Of a stretch of 64,000 nucleotides of DNA, positions 60,851 through 64,000 are shown piece after piece. The stretch's first letter is position 1. Each line of letters opens with the position of its first letter. The notes beneath the pieces are model-generated. The model did not search any database. It saw only the letters and a list, made by a program, of their open reading frames with translations, and was not told the DNA's origin. Position numbers and translations under genes: made by a program. Source of the stretch: Tomitella gaofuii (GTDB taxonomy: Bacteria > Actinomycetota > Actinomycetes > Mycobacteriales > Mycobacteriaceae); contig NZ_CP059900.1 of the NCBI RefSeq assembly GCF_014126825.1, positions 3,176,954-3,240,953 of the forward strand. The letters are read 5' to 3'.

Positions 60851-62418
60851 CCACCCCCGATACATCCCAGACAGGGCCATCCGTCCCCGCGGACGAGAAG
60901 TGGCTGAGCGACGTCACCGCGGTCCCCATCGAGAAGATCGTGCCGAACCCGCGGAATCCACGGCGCGAGGTCGCGGTCGACGCGGACCTGGTCCTGTCGA
61001 TCAAGGCGGTGGGCGTGCTGCAGCCGCTGATCGTCGTCCCGGACGGCCTGGCCGATCCTGTCGACGGCTGGGAGCGGTACATGGTGGTGGCCGGGCACCG
61101 GCGTCTGCAAGCCGCGATCAAGGCCGGCCTGGCCGAGGTGCCGTGCATGACCCTTATTGGCCGCGATGACGCGCCGGACCAGATCGTGGCGATGCTCGCT
61201 GAGAATAAGGACCGCGCCGACCTGACCGTGTCGGAGGAGGCTGGGGCGTATCAGGCATTGCTCGACCTGGGTCTGACGCCGGCGAAGGTGGCGAAGAAGA
61301 CCGGCCGGTCCGCCGCGCATGTCGGGGATCACCTGGTGTTGGCCCGTCAGTCGGAGAGAGTCCGCGGCTACGTCGACAAGGGTCAGGCGAAGCTCTCCGA
61401 CGTCGCCGCGCTCGACGAGTTCTCGGATGACCACGAGGAGTACGAGAAGCTGGCCGGTCTGATCGGCTCGCCGTCGATGTTCCAACTGCACCTCGAGTAC
61501 GCCCGCCGGCGCCGCGACCGCGCCGCCGCCGCCAAGGCAGCCCGCGACGAGCTCGCCGGGCGCGGCATCAACGCGGTGACCCTCGACGAGCTCGGCGAAG
61601 AGATAGCCCAGGAGCAGATCGACTCGGGCGTGGATCCGGACGAGGTCGATGGGGCCGCCGACATCGACGACGTGTGGGAAGAACTCGACGCCGAACCCGA
61701 CGACCCCAAGTCCGCGGAAGTGCGCGCCCTCGTCGACGTGCACGAGTCGGAGCCGGTGGTGTGGCTGCGCCGCCGGCCCACCCCCGAACCTGGCAGCGAG
61801 CAGGAAGCCGCACAGCGGGAGGAGTCGGCGGCGCAGGCCCGCCGCCGCGAAGAAGACCAGGCCATCAGGCAGCAGACGGAGGAAGTCGCCGCCGCGGCCC
61901 GCGTCCGCTGGCGGCACCTGGCCGAGCAGGCGCGCGGCGTGTCGACCGCGGCCCGCGCGGAGGAGCTGTTGCGGCCGGTGGTGGTGCATCTTGCCGCCGA
62001 CCGGATGCGCCAGGCCCCGTTGAAGCACGAGTACGTGCGGGTGATCCTCGGTCTGCCGGAAGTCGAGATCACCTGGACGAACACCACCACCGCGACGCCG
62101 GACGCAGACATCGAGAAGGCGATCGGCCGGCTGAACCGACATCAGCTGGCCGCGGTCGCCCACCTGCTCGACGAGGGGCCGCAGTGGGAGATGGGCCTGC
62201 TCAATCCGCACAACTGGCGCGACGCGCAGTCGGCGCGGAACGGCACCGCGCTCGAGGACTGGAAAGAACGGCTCTCGCTCGAGTGGGGCTACGAGCTCGC
62301 CGACATCGAGCGGGCCCTGGTGATCGAGGGCGAGACGGCCCGCGCCGCCGCGGCCCTCGAGGCGGAGAACGCCGAAGACGCCCCCGCCGACGGAGACGTG
62401 GGCGATGGGGCCGCGTAG
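60847..62418 (+). CDS. ParB-like nuclease/partition-domain protein (prophage)
   Basis: This 523-residue protein has an N-terminal ParB domain: VPIEKIVPNPRNPRREVA, LVLSIKAVGVLQPLIV and MVVAGHRRLQAAIKAGL, the GHRR motif of ParB/Srx. An HTH-like stretch follows (TPAKVAKKTGRSAAHVGDHL). The C-terminal half is acidic and coiled-coil rich (EQEAAQREESAAQARRREED). Phage ParB-like proteins may act as nucleases, CTPases or regulators rather than in segregation; no parA is adjacent. ATG 60847 overlaps the previous gene by four bases. It is the largest gene of the operon. Confidence 0.85.
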   Translation: MTTPDTSQTGPSVPADEKWLSDVTAVPIEKIVPNPRNPRREVAVDADLVLSIKAVGVLQPLIVVPDGLADPVDGWERYMVVAGHRRLQAAIKAGLAEVPCMTLIGRDDAPDQIVAMLAENKDRADLTVSEEAGAYQALLDLGLTPAKVAKKTGRSAAHVGDHLVLARQSERVRGYVDKGQAKLSDVAALDEFSDDHEEYEKLAGLIGSPSMFQLHLEYARRRRDRAAAAKAARDELAGRGINAVTLDELGEEIAQEQIDSGVDPDEVDGAADIDDVWEELDAEPDDPKSAEVRALVDVHESEPVVWLRRRPTPEPGSEQEAAQREESAAQARRREEDQAIRQQTEEVAAAARVRWRHLAEQARGVSTAARAEELLRPVVVHLAADRMRQAPLKHEYVRVILGLPEVEITWTNTTTATPDADIEKAIGRLNRHQLAAVAHLLDEGPQWEMGLLNPHNWRDAQSARNGTALEDWKERLSLEWGYELADIERALVIEGETARAAAALEAENAEDAPADGDVGDGAA

Positions 62419-62585
62419 TGGATACCGCCGCCGCGGCCGACGACTGGTGGCATTCGCTGCCGCCGGATCGGCGGGTGCAGATCTGGCGGTGGGTCGACCG
62501 CCCCGCCGCCCCCGCGGAGACGCCCGGCCAAATGTCCATCCCCATCCGCTCATCGAGGAGGCGCCATGACCGCACCCACCGCTGA
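62418..62585 (+). CDS. Hypothetical protein, 55 residues (prophage)
   Basis: GTG 62418 shares a base with the stop of the ParB-like gene. The peptide reads ADDWWHSLPPDRRVQIWRWV, tryptophan-rich, then a basic tail. It overlaps the next gene by 20 bases. Real status is likely from the tryptophan pattern but uncertain. Confidence 0.5.
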   Translation: MDTAAAADDWWHSLPPDRRVQIWRWVDRPAAPAETPGQMSIPIRSSRRRHDRTHR

Positions 62586-63315
62586 TGCCCCGCCCGTCGC
62601 GCGCGGCGTCGACGTCATCGTCGGCACCAAGGACCTGCGGGCCGCCCTGGCATCGGTGCTCGCCCACGCGGGCGGGGACCCGGAAATGCCGGAGCGGCAC
62701 CGAGTCGTCTGCGAAGTCGGGCCGGAAGAGCTGATCTGGTGGGCCACCGACGGCATGTCCGCGGGCTTGGCTTGGCACGAGGTGCACTCGCACCAGGCGG
62801 AGGGGCTGGGCCGGTTCGCGATCCTGCCGGCGGATGCGAAGAAGCTGCTGTCGATCTTCAAGGCGGGCAAGGAAGCCGACGACGATCCGCAGTTCATCGT
62901 GCAGATTCAGGTAGTCCAGAAAGGTGACGAGCAGTTCGTCACCGTGACGGACCAGTCCGGGCTGCTGCCGGGACGGTCGTACCGGGTGCCGCAGGTGTAC
63001 GGGGCGGACTCGCCGGGGCCGGCTGTCGACCGACTGCTCGCCCGGCTGCATCACAGCTCGGCCGCGTGGTCGGAGGAGGCCGTCTTCAACGGCGAGGTGC
63101 TGGCCCGGTTCAAGGCGGCCACCGGCGCGTACCGGGCGCCGGTGCAAGTCGGCGCGGTCGCCCGGTCGAAGTCGTTGTTCGTCCGGTGCGGCGCGCACTT
63201 CATCGGCGCGCTGATGTCGATCCACACGGCCGAGGAGGAAGAGAAAGAACGCGCCGCCTGGCGCGAGGCGTGGGCCGAGCGTCTGCCCCGCCCGGCGGCG
63301 GGAGACCTGTCGTGA
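62566..63315 (+). CDS. Sliding-clamp-like protein (DnaN fold) of the prophage
   Basis: This 249-residue protein starts with a conserved-looking pattern (VDVIVGTKDLRAALASVLAHAG) and continues with VVCEVGPEELIWWATDGMSAGLA and FAILPADAKKLLSIFKAG, resembling the repeated beta-clamp domains of phage DnaN-like proteins. The fit is to pattern only, not a proven homology. A phage-coded clamp would support replication of the element. ATG 62566 has GAGGAGG upstream, the strongest ribosome site of the operon. Confidence 0.6.
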   Translation: MTAPTADAPPVARGVDVIVGTKDLRAALASVLAHAGGDPEMPERHRVVCEVGPEELIWWATDGMSAGLAWHEVHSHQAEGLGRFAILPADAKKLLSIFKAGKEADDDPQFIVQIQVVQKGDEQFVTVTDQSGLLPGRSYRVPQVYGADSPGPAVDRLLARLHHSSAAWSEEAVFNGEVLARFKAATGAYRAPVQVGAVARSKSLFVRCGAHFIGALMSIHTAEEEEKERAAWREAWAERLPRPAAGDLS

Positions 63316-63509
63316 CCGCCCCCGCCGCTGCTGCCGCTGGCCTGGTCGTGGCCGGCGTTGTCGCCGCGGCCACCACCGGCGCGGTGGCGGCGTTCCTGGC
63401 CGCTGACTTCGTGTACGGCGCCGCCGCGACCGTGTTCGGCCTGCGCCGCCTGCCCACCCGACCCGCACGGCCCACGCCGCGCCCCTACTCCCCGAGGAGT
63501 TTCCGATGA
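63312..63509 (+). CDS. Small hydrophobic protein, 65 residues (prophage)
   Basis: GTG 63312 overlaps the clamp-like gene stop by four bases. An alanine/valine-rich membrane helix (AAGLVVAGVVAAATTGAVAA) is followed by a basic, proline-rich tail. Function unknown. Confidence 0.55.
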   Translation: MTAPAAAAAGLVVAGVVAAATTGAVAAFLAADFVYGAAATVFGLRRLPTRPARPTPRPYSPRSFR

Positions 63510-63634
63510 CCCCACTGCACGTCACCCCCGCCCCTGCCTACGGCGACGGCCGCGACTGGACCACCTGGTACACGCTGATGCGCTGGCTGGCGTTCACCAC
63601 GTGGACACGCACTGGATGGGGGTCCTGGTCGTGA
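63506..63634 (+). CDS. Hypothetical peptide, 42 residues (prophage)
   Basis: ATG 63506 to TGA 63632-63634, overlapping both neighbours by four bases (ATGA before, GTGA after). The peptide is tryptophan/threonine rich (DWTTWYTLMRWLAFTTWTRT). Its reality rests on the overlaps. Confidence 0.45.
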   Translation: MTPLHVTPAPAYGDGRDWTTWYTLMRWLAFTTWTRTGWGSWS

Positions 63635-63921
63635 CGGCCCGTATCGCACCCCAGCCGCCCGTGTGGGTCACGGACCGCGTCGAACCCTGCCGGTCCTGCG
63701 GCACCGACATCGTCTGGTGCCGCACCGAGAAGGGCACGCTGATGCCCGTCGACGCGGCCCCGTCGACGGCCGGGAACGTCGCCGTCTCCCGTGTCGGGTC
63801 CGAGCTGCACGCCGGAGTCGTCCCGCCCCGGCAGGCCGACGGCATGCGCGCCGCCGGCCGCCCCGTGTTCCTCGCCCACTTCGCGTCGTGTCCGCACGCG
63901 GACCAGTGGAGGAAGAAGTGA
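63631..63921 (+). CDS. Hypothetical zinc-ribbon protein, 96 residues (prophage)
   Basis: GTG 63631 starts a protein with CRSCGTDIVWCRTEKGTLMP near the N-terminus and CPHADQWR at the end. It resembles the 113-residue protein at 60509-60850, so the operon carries two related zinc-binding genes. It overlaps the next gene by four bases. Confidence 0.6.
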   Translation: MTARIAPQPPVWVTDRVEPCRSCGTDIVWCRTEKGTLMPVDAAPSTAGNVAVSRVGSELHAGVVPPRQADGMRAAGRPVFLAHFASCPHADQWRKK

Positions 63922-64000
63922 GCCGCCCCGCGGCCGTGGGTGACCGGGTCACCGTGCGCCCCGGCGTCTACGCCCACATCACGGCAATCCGCCGCAGCCC
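63918..64000 (+). CDS. Start of a further prophage gene, cut by the right edge
   Basis: GTG 63918 overlaps the previous stop as GTGA and has GGAGGAAGAA just upstream. The 27 visible codons begin MSRPAAVGDRVTVRPG. The gene continues outside the window. Confidence 0.55.
   Translation, partial: MSRPAAVGDRVTVRPGVYAHITAIRRS

Noticed and set aside
60742-63525. A 927-codon minus-strand frame opposite the prophage operon
   Set aside because: It runs antisense to the ParB-like and clamp-like genes, and its translation is arginine/leucine-rich without domain character.

Overview
The window is very GC-rich, codes densely on both strands, and uses GTG starts and ATGA/GTGA gene overlaps freely. Together with a mycothiol-type CPWC oxidoreductase, a two-subunit ClpP1/ClpP2 protease and a 1,700-residue NAD-glutamate dehydrogenase, this points to a mycolic-acid actinobacterium (order Mycobacteriales). 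The genus cannot be fixed by eye. From memory, the backbone follows the Mycobacterium tuberculosis order Rv2457c-Rv2478c (clpX, clpP2, clpP1, tig, nei, rpiB, Rv2466c, pepN, Rv2468c, Rv2469c, glbO, Rv2474c, Rv2475c, gdh, ettA, ssb paralogue) and later orn (Rv2511) and an L,D-transpeptidase (Rv2518c). Lineage-specific blocks interrupt it.

Layout. 1-1943: FUSC-type membrane protein cut by the left edge. 2112-6670: clpX, clpP2, clpP1, tig. 6784-7164: tRNA-Pro and tRNA-Gly. 7268-11751: glycine-betaine type ABC transporter with two tandem binding proteins. 12037-17259: a probably frameshifted membrane protein, nei, rpiB, fumC and malic enzyme. 17639-18889: FAD reductase. 18980-22042: a 3-kb integrative element. 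21995-29753: Rv2466c-like oxidoreductase, methyltransferase, pepN, small conserved genes, HNH protein, truncated haemoglobin and a thioesterase. 29781-37140: glutamate dehydrogenase, second thioesterase, EttA. 37398-40290: SSB paralogue and a CopD/CtaG fusion. 40416-42783: tRNA-Arg, then a small helical protein with a DUF1023-type hydrolase. 42829-47919: universal stress protein, ectoine hydroxylase, PadR regulator with a dienoyl-CoA reductase. 48114-52992: secreted esterase, VWA lipoprotein, zinc dehydrogenase and SDR. 53051-57409: orn, tRNA-His, PLP enzyme, secreted protein, L,D-transpeptidase. 57684-64000: tRNA-Lys followed by the regulatory/early region of a prophage-like element that runs off the right edge.

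The most interesting object is the 3-kb element. A 47-bp direct repeat differing at one base (18980-19026 and 21996-22042) is the 3' end of the Rv2466c-like gene. It brackets a tyrosine integrase, a small (p)ppGpp-synthetase-like protein with its visible catalytic residues intact, and a 71-residue partner. This looks like a minimal integrative element carrying a toxSAS-type toxin-antitoxin or phage-defence pair. The integrase and the target gene converge so tightly that their stop codons overlap at the edge of the attachment core.

Other points: three 17-bp repeats in front of the universal stress gene create a chain of six-codon mini-ORFs, each sharing ATGA with the next start. The prophage-like region has a 13-bp direct repeat at both divergent regulatory promoters and about fifteen tightly packed, mostly overlapping small genes, including ParB-like and clamp-like proteins. 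Osmoprotection is a recurring theme (betaine uptake, ectoine hydroxylase).
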